From Clostridia bacterium (GTDB lineage: Bacteria; Bacillota; Clostridia; Oscillospirales; Acutalibacteraceae), in assembly GCA_017534365.1 (NCBI GenBank), contig JAFWCS010000528.1, positions 1-6,631 on the forward strand: a stretch of DNA of 6,631 nucleotides. The letters run 5' to 3'. The notes beneath the pieces were generated by a model that was not told the DNA's origin, searched no databases, and was given only the letters and a program-made list of their open reading frames with translations. The first letter of the stretch is position 1, and the number at the start of each line of letters is the position of its first letter. The translations under genes and the position numbers were made by a program. Below are positions 1 to 5,958 of this stretch, one piece after another.

Positions 1-181
1 GCCCGTCCAGCCCCGGCATCATGATGTCGAGGATCGCGCAGTGGACGGTGTGTGCGGCCACCTGTTCGATCGCCTGCCGGCCGTTCTCCGCGCGCAGCAC
101 CTGATAGCCCTCCAGCTCCAGATAGATCTGCAGCGAATCCAGGATGGCAATGTCGTCGTCGCAAACCAAAACGGTATACAT
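1..181 (-). CDS. Response regulator, OmpR/VanR-like, N-terminal part (runs off left edge)
   Basis: Only the first 60 residues lie in the window; the protein starts MYTVLVCDDD and continues past position 1. It shows the hallmarks of a CheY-like receiver domain: an acidic pocket D8-D9-D10 after the first beta strand, and the phospho-acceptor Asp52 in LDIMMPGLDG (51-60). In the family a partner histidine kinase phosphorylates this Asp, and a C-terminal winged-helix domain, expected here beyond the edge, then binds DNA. The start at 181 is supported by an AGAGGTG ribosome binding site (complement of 187-193) with 5 nt spacing. The kinase gene is probably downstream, off the left edge. The assignment to the OmpR/VanR class rests on the style of the receiver sequence alone, because the output domain is not visible; the receiver itself is near certain. 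Confidence 0.9.
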   Translation of the reverse strand, partial: MYTVLVCDDDIAILDSLQIYLELEGYQVLRAENGRQAIEQVAAHTVHCAILDIMMPGLDG

Positions 182-225
182 GCTTTCACCTCTCGAAAAA
201 ATCGATTCACCCTTGGTTCGATTCA

Positions 226-234
226 AGAATAGCA
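226..234 (-). promoter_or_regulatory. Candidate extended -10 promoter of the response regulator gene
   Basis: Read on the minus strand the sequence is TGCTATTCT, an extended -10 (TGn followed by TATTCT). Transcription would begin near 219, giving a leader of about 38 nt before the ATG at 181. The hexamer 17 bp upstream does not resemble TTGACA. The direct repeats at 239-272 cover that place instead, which is the usual picture for an activator-dependent promoter. Inferred from sequence only. Confidence 0.45.
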
Positions 235-238
235 GGGG

Positions 239-272
239 ATTCTTACAAACCGGGGTGCAGAATTCTTACAAA
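239..272 (-). repeat. 11-bp direct repeat, candidate response-regulator operator
   Basis: On the minus strand TTTGTAAGAAT occurs twice, as the complement of 239-249 and of 262-272, with a perfect match and a start-to-start distance of 23 bp, about two helical turns. The pair lies directly upstream of the candidate -10 at 226-231. OmpR-family regulators bind tandem direct repeats near the -35, so this is a plausible autoregulatory site. The half-site also resembles the VanR box TCGTAGGAAATT as I remember it. The repeat is seen directly; the function is inferred. Confidence 0.5.
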
Positions 273-294
273 AATCTAACAATTGAAAACAACA

Positions 295-327
295 GGGCCC
301 GCAGGCGACGACCTCGCCCGCAGGCCC
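295..327 (-). terminator. Intrinsic terminator of the M23 peptidase gene
   Basis: A 14-bp stem (314-327 with 295-308) closes a 5-nt loop, 16 nt after the peptidase stop codon. In RNA made from the minus strand all 14 positions pair, two of them as G-U wobbles; in plus-strand RNA the same two positions are C-A mismatches, so the hairpin favours minus-strand transcription. The following tract (TGTTGTTTTC) is only moderately U-rich, so efficiency may be partial. Confidence 0.7.
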
Positions 328-343
328 CGGATTCAGCGGTGCA

Positions 344-2464
344 TCAGAAAATATAATTCTTCGGGTTCTGCGTTTCGCCGTTGTAAATCACTTCGAAATG
401 CAGGTGCGGACCGGTGGAGTTGCCGGTGGAGCCGACCTGACCGATCGTCTGACCGCCTTCAACGTAATCGCCGACGGAAACGGTGATCGAACCGGTGATC
501 ATGTGGGCGTAGCGGGTCTTGTAGCCGTCGCCGTGATTGATCAGCACCATGTTGCCGTAGCCGGAGTTGCTGCGCTGCACGACCTCGACCACGCCGCTGC
601 GCGAGGCGATGACCGGCGTGCCGTAGGCGCCGCCGCCTGCAACGACCAGATCGATGCCGCTGTGCCAGCCGCTGCTGCGCCAGCCGTAAGGCGAGCTGAC
701 ATAATGGCAGCTCGGCGCCGGCCACAGGAAGCCGGCATTGGAAACGGAGCCGATATAAACGCCGTTGACGGAGGTCTTGGTGCCGACCACGACGACCTCA
801 TCCACCGCTTCGCGGATCGTGTCAAACGTCTGATTGGTGGACGTCTCCACGTCGTTGACGTAGGTGACGGTGGTGGTCACGCGCTCAATGCCGTCCACGC
901 CCGGCTGCACGACGCTGCGGTAGCCGCTGTATTTTGTGGCGTCGCGCCGCTGCACGGTTTCAAACGCGATCGGCCGCGTGGTGCTTGTGGTCACAGTCTT
1001 TTTGACGTTGACCATGTGCTCTGCGCTGCGGATCACCAGCCGGTCGCCCGGCTGCAGGCGGTCCAGATCCATCTCCGGATTCTGCTTCTGCAGGTAGCTT
1101 GCCGTGATGCCGTACATGGACAGAATGCTTTCCAGCGTGTCGTCCTCGGTCACGGTGTGGCCGATGGCGCTGCCTCTGCCGGAGAGCTTGGCCTCCAGCT
1201 GCGCCGCATCCCACATGACGTCGGGATCGTCGCGATACAGGCCCTGCACGTAATCGATGTTTTCGGCAAAGCCGACCACGTAGCCGTTGGCCTCGGCGTC
1301 CGCTTCATAGGGCTCGATGATATCATAAAATACGGTTTTTGCGTCCGCTTCGTTTTTGACCGCGCAGATGAAGGCGCCGTCGATATAAATGCCGCAGGCG
1401 TGCGTCAGATTCTCAACGGAATTCTCGATGATTTTGTCGGAGATCGACTGCGCGTCGTCCAGCTCCTCAAGCGAAACAAGCGAGAGCGTATAGCGGGCAT
1501 TGAGGTTTGCCTGCGCCGCCGTGGTTTGCTCCACGGTCTCAGTCGCGCTCAAGCGGTCCCTCACCATTTCGCGCGCTTCGATATAAACGGATTCATCGCT
1601 GATATAGCCGATGGAGCTGTCGTTGTAAATCACCTCCAGCGCGAAGGTGACGCTGTTCCAATAATGGACCGTCAGCAGCAGCACGACCAGCGCGCCGGCG
1701 GGAAGGAGCAGATTCAGCGCCGTTTTGAACAGATCCCTGTGCCGCCGCAGCGCCTTGAGGATCAGATGGCCGAGCACGGCGGGGAAGGACAGCGGCTGTT
1801 TTGCGGCGCGGCGCAGATTCTTGCGCGTAGAACGCACTTCCCGGCGAAAGCGCACGGCATCCCGCAGCAGCTCCCGGATATAGGCGCGGCTGCGGAGCTT
1901 GACGCTGCGCGTCATATCGCTCCAGAGCGTGAACATCCGCACGAAGGGGAAGCTCAGGATCCGGAACAGCAAACCGAACACGGCGACGAGCACGCGGCTG
2001 ATCGCGTCGCCGAAGCGGTAGATCAGCTGAAACAGTCCGCCGCCGGAGGGAGGCGCTTCCTGCTGCCTGCGCGCCTGCTTTTTCTCCGGCTGCTTCTCCG
2101 GCTGCGCAGGTTCCTGCGGTTCGCCTCCGTAGCCGTCGTCAAGCATGAGCGCGTCGATCTCGCGCGTGAGCGAATCGCGCAGGCGCTGCGCGTCGCCGTC
2201 CACGTCGATCATCGGCTTGCGGCGGTCGCCTTCCGGCTGCTGCATGGTCTCGACCGCAACGGAATAGCGGCGCTCGATATCCTCGCGCACGGCCTGCAGC
2301 TCCCGCGCGCGGCGCGCTTCATCCTGTGCGCGCATCGCTTCGGCGCGGCGCTGCTGCTCCGGCGTGCCGTAAAGCTCGTCCAGATCAATGATGCCGTCGA
2401 GGATGTCTTCGTCGTTGCCGGCAGCGCCCTGCGGAAGATTCAATTTTTCATTTTCATGCTCCAT
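344..2464 (-). CDS. Membrane-anchored M23 metallopeptidase with LysM and G5 domains
   Basis: A 706-residue protein likely to cut or remodel peptidoglycan outside the cell. In order: a charged, Gln/Glu/Arg-rich tail (1-140); a hydrophobic stretch (about 153-180) that may lie on the membrane; a very basic stretch (185-222); a clear transmembrane helix (249-268, LNLLLPAGALVVLLLTV); an extracellular region with two related segments (about 274-305 and 357-386); LysM (435-479); G5 (about 481-563); and a C-terminal M23 domain (579-706). The expected zinc ligands H601, D605 (HSGID) and H689 are present, as are the catalytic histidines H654 and H687 (HLHFE), so the enzyme looks active. Basic residues before the helix place the N-terminus in the cytoplasm. 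The start has a GGGAG site 7 nt upstream. Its own promoter is at 2507-2535 and a terminator at 295-327. LysM and G5 should hold it on the wall. The substrate bond is unknown. Confidence 0.93.
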   Translation of the reverse strand: MEHENEKLNLPQGAAGNDEDILDGIIDLDELYGTPEQQRRAEAMRAQDEARRARELQAVREDIERRYSVAVETMQQPEGDRRKPMIDVDGDAQRLRDSLTREIDALMLDDGYGGEPQEPAQPEKQPEKKQARRQQEAPPSGGGLFQLIYRFGDAISRVLVAVFGLLFRILSFPFVRMFTLWSDMTRSVKLRSRAYIRELLRDAVRFRREVRSTRKNLRRAAKQPLSFPAVLGHLILKALRRHRDLFKTALNLLLPAGALVVLLLTVHYWNSVTFALEVIYNDSSIGYISDESVYIEAREMVRDRLSATETVEQTTAAQANLNARYTLSLVSLEELDDAQSISDKIIENSVENLTHACGIYIDGAFICAVKNEADAKTVFYDIIEPYEADAEANGYVVGFAENIDYVQGLYRDDPDVMWDAAQLEAKLSGRGSAIGHTVTEDDTLESILSMYGITASYLQKQNPEMDLDRLQPGDRLVIRSAEHMVNVKKTVTTSTTRPIAFETVQRRDATKYSGYRSVVQPGVDGIERVTTTVTYVNDVETSTNQTFDTIREAVDEVVVVGTKTSVNGVYIGSVSNAGFLWPAPSCHYVSSPYGWRSSGWHSGIDLVVAGGGAYGTPVIASRSGVVEVVQRSNSGYGNMVLINHGDGYKTRYAHMITGSITVSVGDYVEGGQTIGQVGSTGNSTGPHLHFEVIYNGETQNPKNYIF

Positions 2465-2506
2465 GCGGGTGCTCCCAACTCAGAAATACAAAAACATTAA
2501 CAGCTT

Positions 2507-2535
2507 ATTATAGCACGTTATTTATAAAATTACAA
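2507..2535 (-). promoter_or_regulatory. Promoter of the M23 peptidase gene, overlapping the rmlD stop
   Basis: On the minus strand a perfect TATAAT (complement of 2507-2512), extended by TGC, lies 17 bp from TTGTAA (complement of 2530-2535). This is a near-consensus sigma-A promoter. The -35 hexamer is formed by the last Leu codon and the stop codon of the upstream rmlD-like gene. Transcription would start near 2500, about 36 nt before the ATG. The peptidase can therefore be transcribed independently of its neighbour. Confidence 0.75.
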
Positions 2536-3369
2536 GTCCAAAAGGAAGCGGCGCAGCGCATCCCGCCAATCCGGCAGCCGCGCGAAGCCGGCCGCGTCCA
2601 GCGAAGCCTTCGATAACCTGGAATTCAGCGGCCGCGCGGCGGGGGAGGGATACTGCGCGCTCGGCACCGGCGCAACGACGGTCGAGCGTCCCGCCTGCCG
2701 GAAGATCTCGGCGGCGAAGTCCGCCCAGCTGCAGACGCCTTCGTTTGTGGCGTGATAGACGCCGTAGCGTTCACCGGTGATCATATCGGCCAGCAGCGGC
2801 GCCAGATCCGCCGTGTAAGTCGGCGAGCCGATCTGATCGTCGACCACGCGCAGCGTATCGTGCGTTTCGGACAGCTGCAGCATCGTCCTGACGAAGTTTT
2901 TGCCGTGCAGTCCGAAGACCCAGGAGATCCGGACGATGAACGATTTGGGGCAAAGCGCCTGCACGGCCAGCTCGCCGGCCAGCTTCGAGGCGCCGTAGAC
3001 GTTGCAGGGGCGCTTCTCCGCGCTGACCTCCAGAAAGTCCGTGCCGTTGTCGCCGAAGACGTAGTCCGTGCTCAGATACAGCAGCTTCGCGCCGCAGGCT
3101 GCGCAGGCAGCCGCCACGTTGCGCGTGCCGCCTTCGTTGACGGCGAAGCAAAGCGCCCGCGCCTGCTCGGCGGCATTGACGTCGGTGAATGCGGCGCAGT
3201 GGATGACGGCATCCGGCTGCTCCGTCGCAAACAGCGCGTCGACCGCAGCGGCTTGCGTGAGATCGAGCGTGTCGACGTCCGTGCCGACCGCCCGGATGCC
3301 GCGCTGCGCGAGCACGGCCATCACGTCCGTGCCCAGCTGTCCCTTCGCGCCTGTGACCAAAACCTTCAT
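2530..3369 (-). CDS. rmlD: dTDP-4-dehydrorhamnose reductase (RmlD-like)
   Basis: A 279-residue extended short-chain dehydrogenase/reductase of usual RmlD length. In the family this enzyme reduces dTDP-4-dehydro-L-rhamnose to dTDP-L-rhamnose in the cytoplasm, the last step of rhamnose donor synthesis for cell-wall polysaccharide. Visible motifs: the NAD(P)-binding loop TGAKGQLG (6-13), STDYVF (100-105), the catalytic pair Y125 and K129 in YGASK, the family signature DQIGSPTYT (178-186), and RPLNS (246-250) near the C-terminus. A GGAGG site 7 nt before the ATG fixes the start. No rmlA, rmlB or rmlC is next to it, so the rest of the pathway must be elsewhere, or the enzyme serves a different 4-keto sugar or a spore-coat saccharide. 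The family is near certain; the exact substrate is less so. Confidence 0.88.
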   Translation of the reverse strand: MKVLVTGAKGQLGTDVMAVLAQRGIRAVGTDVDTLDLTQAAAVDALFATEQPDAVIHCAAFTDVNAAEQARALCFAVNEGGTRNVAAACAACGAKLLYLSTDYVFGDNGTDFLEVSAEKRPCNVYGASKLAGELAVQALCPKSFIVRISWVFGLHGKNFVRTMLQLSETHDTLRVVDDQIGSPTYTADLAPLLADMITGERYGVYHATNEGVCSWADFAAEIFRQAGRSTVVAPVPSAQYPSPAARPLNSRLSKASLDAAGFARLPDWRDALRRFLLDL

Positions 3370-3401
3370 TCCGCTGCCTCCCTGCGCATTGTTCTGTTAG
3401 C

Positions 3402-3430
3402 AGTGTACCACACAATTGCAGATTATACAA
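3402..3430 (-). promoter_or_regulatory. Candidate promoter of the rmlD-like gene
   Basis: On the minus strand TTGTAT (complement of 3425-3430) stands 17 bp from TACACT (complement of 3402-3407), the latter preceded by TGG as an extended -10. Transcription would start near 3395, about 26 nt before the ATG and just ahead of the GGAGG site. A perfect TATAAT also lies at 3422-3427, overlapping the -35 of this candidate, but has no recognisable -35 of its own. Either or both may be used. Confidence 0.5.
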
Positions 3431-3476
3431 TCTTTTTTCCGTCGGTTCTTTTGCCGGTCTGTAAACTATCTGTGAA

Positions 3477-3488
3477 CGCCGGCCGGCG
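3477..3488. repeat. 12-bp perfect palindrome CGCCGGCCGGCG in the divergent intergenic region
   Basis: A GC-only self-complementary 12-mer lies between the two divergent promoters. It could be a regulator site, but a short GC palindrome is not rare in GC-rich DNA and the flanks do not extend the symmetry. Function unknown. Confidence 0.3.
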
Positions 3489-3577
3489 AAAAGCCCTTGC
3501 GCGGCTGCGCGTTTTGCATGTTTTTCGGCTGTCGCCCGATTTTTTTCGTTTTTGCACTGTTCATCCAAGGAAAACTA

Positions 3578-3586
3578 TGATACAAT
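3578..3586 (+). promoter_or_regulatory. Candidate extended -10 promoter of the PHP-ispE operon
   Basis: TGATACAAT is an extended -10 (TGn plus TACAAT). The hexamer 17 bp upstream is TGTTCA (3558-3563), a weak -35, which extended -10 promoters tolerate. Transcription would start near 3593, only about 17 nt before the ATG at 3610 and just ahead of the purine-rich GAGGGGAG ribosome binding site (about 3598-3605), so the leader is very short. Confidence 0.55.
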
Positions 3587-3609
3587 AGAAGCGGAAAGAG
3601 GGGAGCACC

Positions 3610-4428
3610 ATGGCATTCAAGCATCTTGTGGATCTGCATACGCACACGGACAATTCGTTTGACGGCAATCATTCCGTCATGTTTCTTTGCGAGGTTGCCT
3701 GCGACCGCGGCCTGCGGGCGATCGCTTTTACCGATCATCTGGAAATGGACGCCTTTTATCGTGACCAGTTTGACCGCACGGCGCTGCAGGCGTATTTTGA
3801 GGTCGCCAAAGCGAAGGCCGTGTTTCAGGGCAAGCTGACCGTCTGCAACGGCGCGGAGCTCGGCCAGGCGATCTATGACCGGGCAACGTCGGAGGCGCTG
3901 CTGCAGAAGATGAACTATGATTTCGTGCTCGGCTCGATCCACAATCTGCCGCAGATGCAGGATTTCTATTATATGGATTTCGATGATCCCGCCGTGGACT
4001 ATCCCGCGCTGCTGCGGCAGTATTTCGAAACGGAGCTGGCGCTGGCGGAGTGGGGGCAGTTTGACGCGCTTGCGCACCTGACCTATCCGCTGCGCTATAT
4101 CGTCGGCAATTATCACAAGCCGGTGGAGATGCGGGCCTATGCCGAGCTGATCGACGCGATCCTTGAAACGCTGATCCGGAAGGACAAGGCGCTCAAGCTT
4201 AATACGGCCGGCTTGCGGCAGCCGATCGGCGTGACCTCGCCGGATGAAAGCATCCTGCGCCGCTACCGTGAACTGGGCGGTCAGCTGCTTACCATCGGCT
4301 CAGACGCGCATTTTGCCGCGGATCTCGGCGCCGGCCTGGAGGAAGGCTACGAACTGGCGCTGCGCTGCGGCTTCGAATGCATCGCCCTCTATCAGCATCG
4401 GACGCCCACACTGATCCCCATTCTTTAA
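3610..4428 (+). CDS. PHP-domain phosphatase, HisJ (histidinol-phosphatase) family
   Basis: A 272-residue protein, the usual length for HisJ-type enzymes. Conserved metal ligands of the PHP fold are all visible: H10 and H12 (DLHTHT), H43 (TDH), E83 (GAELG), H111 (GSIHN), H156 (AHLTYP), and D232 and H234 (GSDAH). These bind a tri-metal centre that hydrolyses a phosphate ester; the classical substrate is L-histidinol phosphate, the penultimate step of histidine synthesis, in the cytoplasm. No histidine gene is nearby, so another phosphorylated metabolite is possible. Start at 3610 is supported by GAGGGGAG 4 nt upstream. ispE follows after 21 nt on the same strand, so the two are probably co-transcribed from the promoter at 3578-3586. 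The family is firm; the physiological substrate is not. Confidence 0.87.
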   Translation: MAFKHLVDLHTHTDNSFDGNHSVMFLCEVACDRGLRAIAFTDHLEMDAFYRDQFDRTALQAYFEVAKAKAVFQGKLTVCNGAELGQAIYDRATSEALLQKMNYDFVLGSIHNLPQMQDFYYMDFDDPAVDYPALLRQYFETELALAEWGQFDALAHLTYPLRYIVGNYHKPVEMRAYAELIDAILETLIRKDKALKLNTAGLRQPIGVTSPDESILRRYRELGGQLLTIGSDAHFAADLGAGLEEGYELALRCGFECIALYQHRTPTLIPIL

Positions 4429-4449
4429 ACGAGAGGAGAGGCGAGCAGC

Positions 4450-5316
4450 ATGAAACTCTCTGTCAACGCACCCGCAAAGCTCAATCTTTATCTGGATATT
4501 CTCGGTCGGCTCCCGAACGGGTATCACAGCCTTGCCATGGTCATGCAGGCGGTCTCGCTCTTTGATACCGTCACGCTGGAGGAAACGGACGAAGCGGGGA
4601 TCCGCCTGCGCTGCAGCGATCCCTCCCTGCCCTGCGACGAAAAGAACCTTGCGTATAAAGCGGCGGCAGCGTTTTTCAATGCCCTCGGCGAAGCGCCGCA
4701 CCATGCGCTCCACGTCGAAAAACGGATCCCGATGGCGGCCGGTCTCGCCGGCGGCAGCGCGGATGCCGCGGCGGTGCTGGTCGGCCTGAACGCGCTTTAC
4801 GGCCGGCCCTATGCGCTGCAGGCGCTCTGTGACATCGGGCTGACCGTCGGCAGCGACGTGCCCTTCTGCGTGCGCGGCGGCACCTGCCTCGCGCAGCATA
4901 CCGGCGGCATCCTTGCGCCGCTCCCGCCGCTTCCCGCCTGCACGTTCGTGCTGGTCAAGCCGGACCGCGCGGTCTCCACGGCGGAGGCCTATGCCGCGGC
5001 GGACAGCGTCTATCTCTATCACCCGTCTTTCACCCGGATGCTGCAGGCGTGCGCCGAGCAGGATCTGGACGGCATCTGCCGGCTGGCGGGCAACGTGTTT
5101 GAGCAGGTGATCGACGTGCCGGAGCGCATCGAGATCAAGCAGTATCTGCGCCATTACGGCGCGAAGCTTTGCCAGATGAGCGGCAGCGGGCCGACCGTTT
5201 TCGGCCTGTTTGAAGACGCGGACGCGGCAAACGCCTGCGCCGACGCGCTGCGGCAAACGTTCCGTCAGGTTTTCGTTGCCGCTCCGCTGCCCCACGGCGC
5301 GGCGCTCGACGTATGA
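4450..5316 (+). CDS. ispE: 4-diphosphocytidyl-2-C-methyl-D-erythritol kinase
   Basis: A 288-residue GHMP kinase matching IspE along its whole length. It phosphorylates the 2-hydroxyl of CDP-methylerythritol with ATP, in the non-mevalonate (MEP) route to isoprenoids, in the cytoplasm. Visible motifs: PAKLNLYL (8-15) with catalytic K10; NGYH (23-26); the glycine-rich ATP loop PMAAGLAGGSADAAAVL (94-110); GSDVPFC (134-140) with catalytic D136; and GSGPTVFGLF (244-253). A purine-rich GAGAGGAGAGGCGAG tract ahead of the ATG supplies the ribosome binding site. It is the second gene after the PHP phosphatase and ends in the bidirectional terminator at 5329-5378. It tells us the organism uses the MEP rather than only the mevalonate pathway. 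No missing residue or truncation seen. Confidence 0.96.
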   Translation: MKLSVNAPAKLNLYLDILGRLPNGYHSLAMVMQAVSLFDTVTLEETDEAGIRLRCSDPSLPCDEKNLAYKAAAAFFNALGEAPHHALHVEKRIPMAAGLAGGSADAAAVLVGLNALYGRPYALQALCDIGLTVGSDVPFCVRGGTCLAQHTGGILAPLPPLPACTFVLVKPDRAVSTAEAYAAADSVYLYHPSFTRMLQACAEQDLDGICRLAGNVFEQVIDVPERIEIKQYLRHYGAKLCQMSGSGPTVFGLFEDADAANACADALRQTFRQVFVAAPLPHGAALDV

Positions 5317-5328
5317 ATGAAAAAGCAA

Positions 5329-5378
5329 AAAAAGAAGCGAACAACACTGCTTTTCCGGCAGGCTGTTCGCTTCTTTTT
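5329..5378. terminator. Bidirectional intrinsic terminator between converging genes
   Basis: A perfect 15-bp inverted repeat (5329-5343 with 5364-5378) encloses a 20-nt loop that itself can form CTGC/GCAG (5347-5350 with 5358-5361). On the plus strand it ends in TTTTTCTTTT (5374-5383) and stops ispE, whose TGA is 12 nt upstream. On the minus strand the stem ends in a long T run interrupted by GC and serves the flavodoxin-like gene that stops at 5413. Confidence 0.9.
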
Positions 5379-5412
5379 CTTTTGACGGCGTCGCCCCTGA
5401 ACGGCTTGCGTG

Positions 5413-5955
5413 TTATTTCAGCTGCGTTCCGAAGCGATAGGCTTCCGTCAGTTCGGTTTCCCTGTCTTTTGCCTCGTCCGGACCGGTCAGCCCGCCGCAG
5501 AAAAGCGTATCCACAAGGGTCGCCTTTTCAAAGCAGTCCACCCAGCCCTGCAGGCCGGCGACGGCCTTCTCCGGCGTGGCCGCTTCCTCCTCCGCCGCGG
5601 TCGTCAGCAGATAGACGCTGCGGAATCTGTAATCCGAGGGATACAGCGGATTCAGACGGTCAAGCAGCGTTTTCATTTGCCCGCTCATCTCGTAGTAATA
5701 GATCGGCGTGACAAAAACGAGCGTGTCGGCGTTTTTGGCCTTTTCGGCCAGCGCGACGGCGTCGTCTTTCAGCACGCATTGCTGCGTCTTCTGACAGGCG
5801 AGGCAGCCGATGCAGAACCGGATCTCCTTGCCTTTCAGACTGATTTGCTCCACTTCGTGGCCGGCGTCTTTCGCTCCGGCAATGAGTCGTTCGCTGAGCA
5901 GATCTGAATTGCTCCTTGCTCTCAGACTCGTTGTGATCACAAGCACTTTGCTCAT
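5413..5955 (-). CDS. Flavodoxin-fold NAD(P)H oxidoreductase, iron-sulfur flavoprotein-like
   Basis: A 180-residue cytoplasmic protein of the NADPH-dependent FMN reductase/flavodoxin superfamily. The N-terminal strand and FMN-phosphate loop (VLVITTSLRARSNS, 4-17) and the second FMN-contact segment (TPIYYYEMSGQMKTLLDR, 83-100) are clear. Between them lies C48-x2-C51-x2-C54-x5-C60, followed by KDD (63-65). This spacing matches the compact cysteine motif that holds a 4Fe-4S cluster in archaeal iron-sulfur flavoproteins; whether a cluster is bound here is inferred. Natural electron acceptor unknown. Its GGAGG site (complement of 5963-5967) lies inside the last codons of the upstream lipoprotein gene, leaving a 3-nt gap, so translation is probably coupled. 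It is the last gene of the operon and ends at the shared terminator. Confidence 0.9.
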   Translation of the reverse strand: MSKVLVITTSLRARSNSDLLSERLIAGAKDAGHEVEQISLKGKEIRFCIGCLACQKTQQCVLKDDAVALAEKAKNADTLVFVTPIYYYEMSGQMKTLLDRLNPLYPSDYRFRSVYLLTTAAEEEAATPEKAVAGLQGWVDCFEKATLVDTLFCGGLTGPDEAKDRETELTEAYRFGTQLK

Positions 5956-5958
5956 TTT

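Noticed and set aside
202..224. Short repeat TCGATTC (202-208 and 218-224) in the regulator leader
   Set aside because: Only 7 bp, downstream of the probable transcription start, and without symmetry or a known match; likely chance.
398..2500. A 700-codon open frame on the plus strand, fully antisense to the M23 peptidase gene
   Set aside because: The translation is Ala/Val/Asp/Arg/Gly-rich with no recognisable motif, while the opposite strand encodes a complete domain series. In GC-rich genes the codons whose complements are stops (TTA, CTA, TCA) are rare, so antisense frames stay open by chance.
3490..3520. Possible small GC hairpin followed by T residues in the divergent intergenic region (GCGC-GGCT-GCGC then TTTT)
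   Set aside because: The stem is only 4 bp and no gene ends here that would need a terminator.
2752..3588. A 278-codon plus-strand frame over the rmlD-like gene and the intergenic region
   Set aside because: No family resemblance; it spans the divergent promoters and opposes a complete RmlD-like protein.
3466..4116. A 216-codon minus-strand frame over the PHP gene
   Set aside because: His/Arg/Ile-rich antisense of the metal-binding PHP motifs; no ribosome binding site or domain seen.
4300..5328. A 342-codon open frame on the minus strand over ispE
   Set aside because: Arg/Ala/Gly-rich, no motif, and it lies over a complete ispE and the end of the PHP gene. Codon-bias shadow.
5410..5907. 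A 165-codon plus-strand frame opposite the flavodoxin-like gene
   Set aside because: Antisense shadow that begins beyond the terminator with no promoter seen; the minus-strand protein has clear FMN and cysteine motifs.
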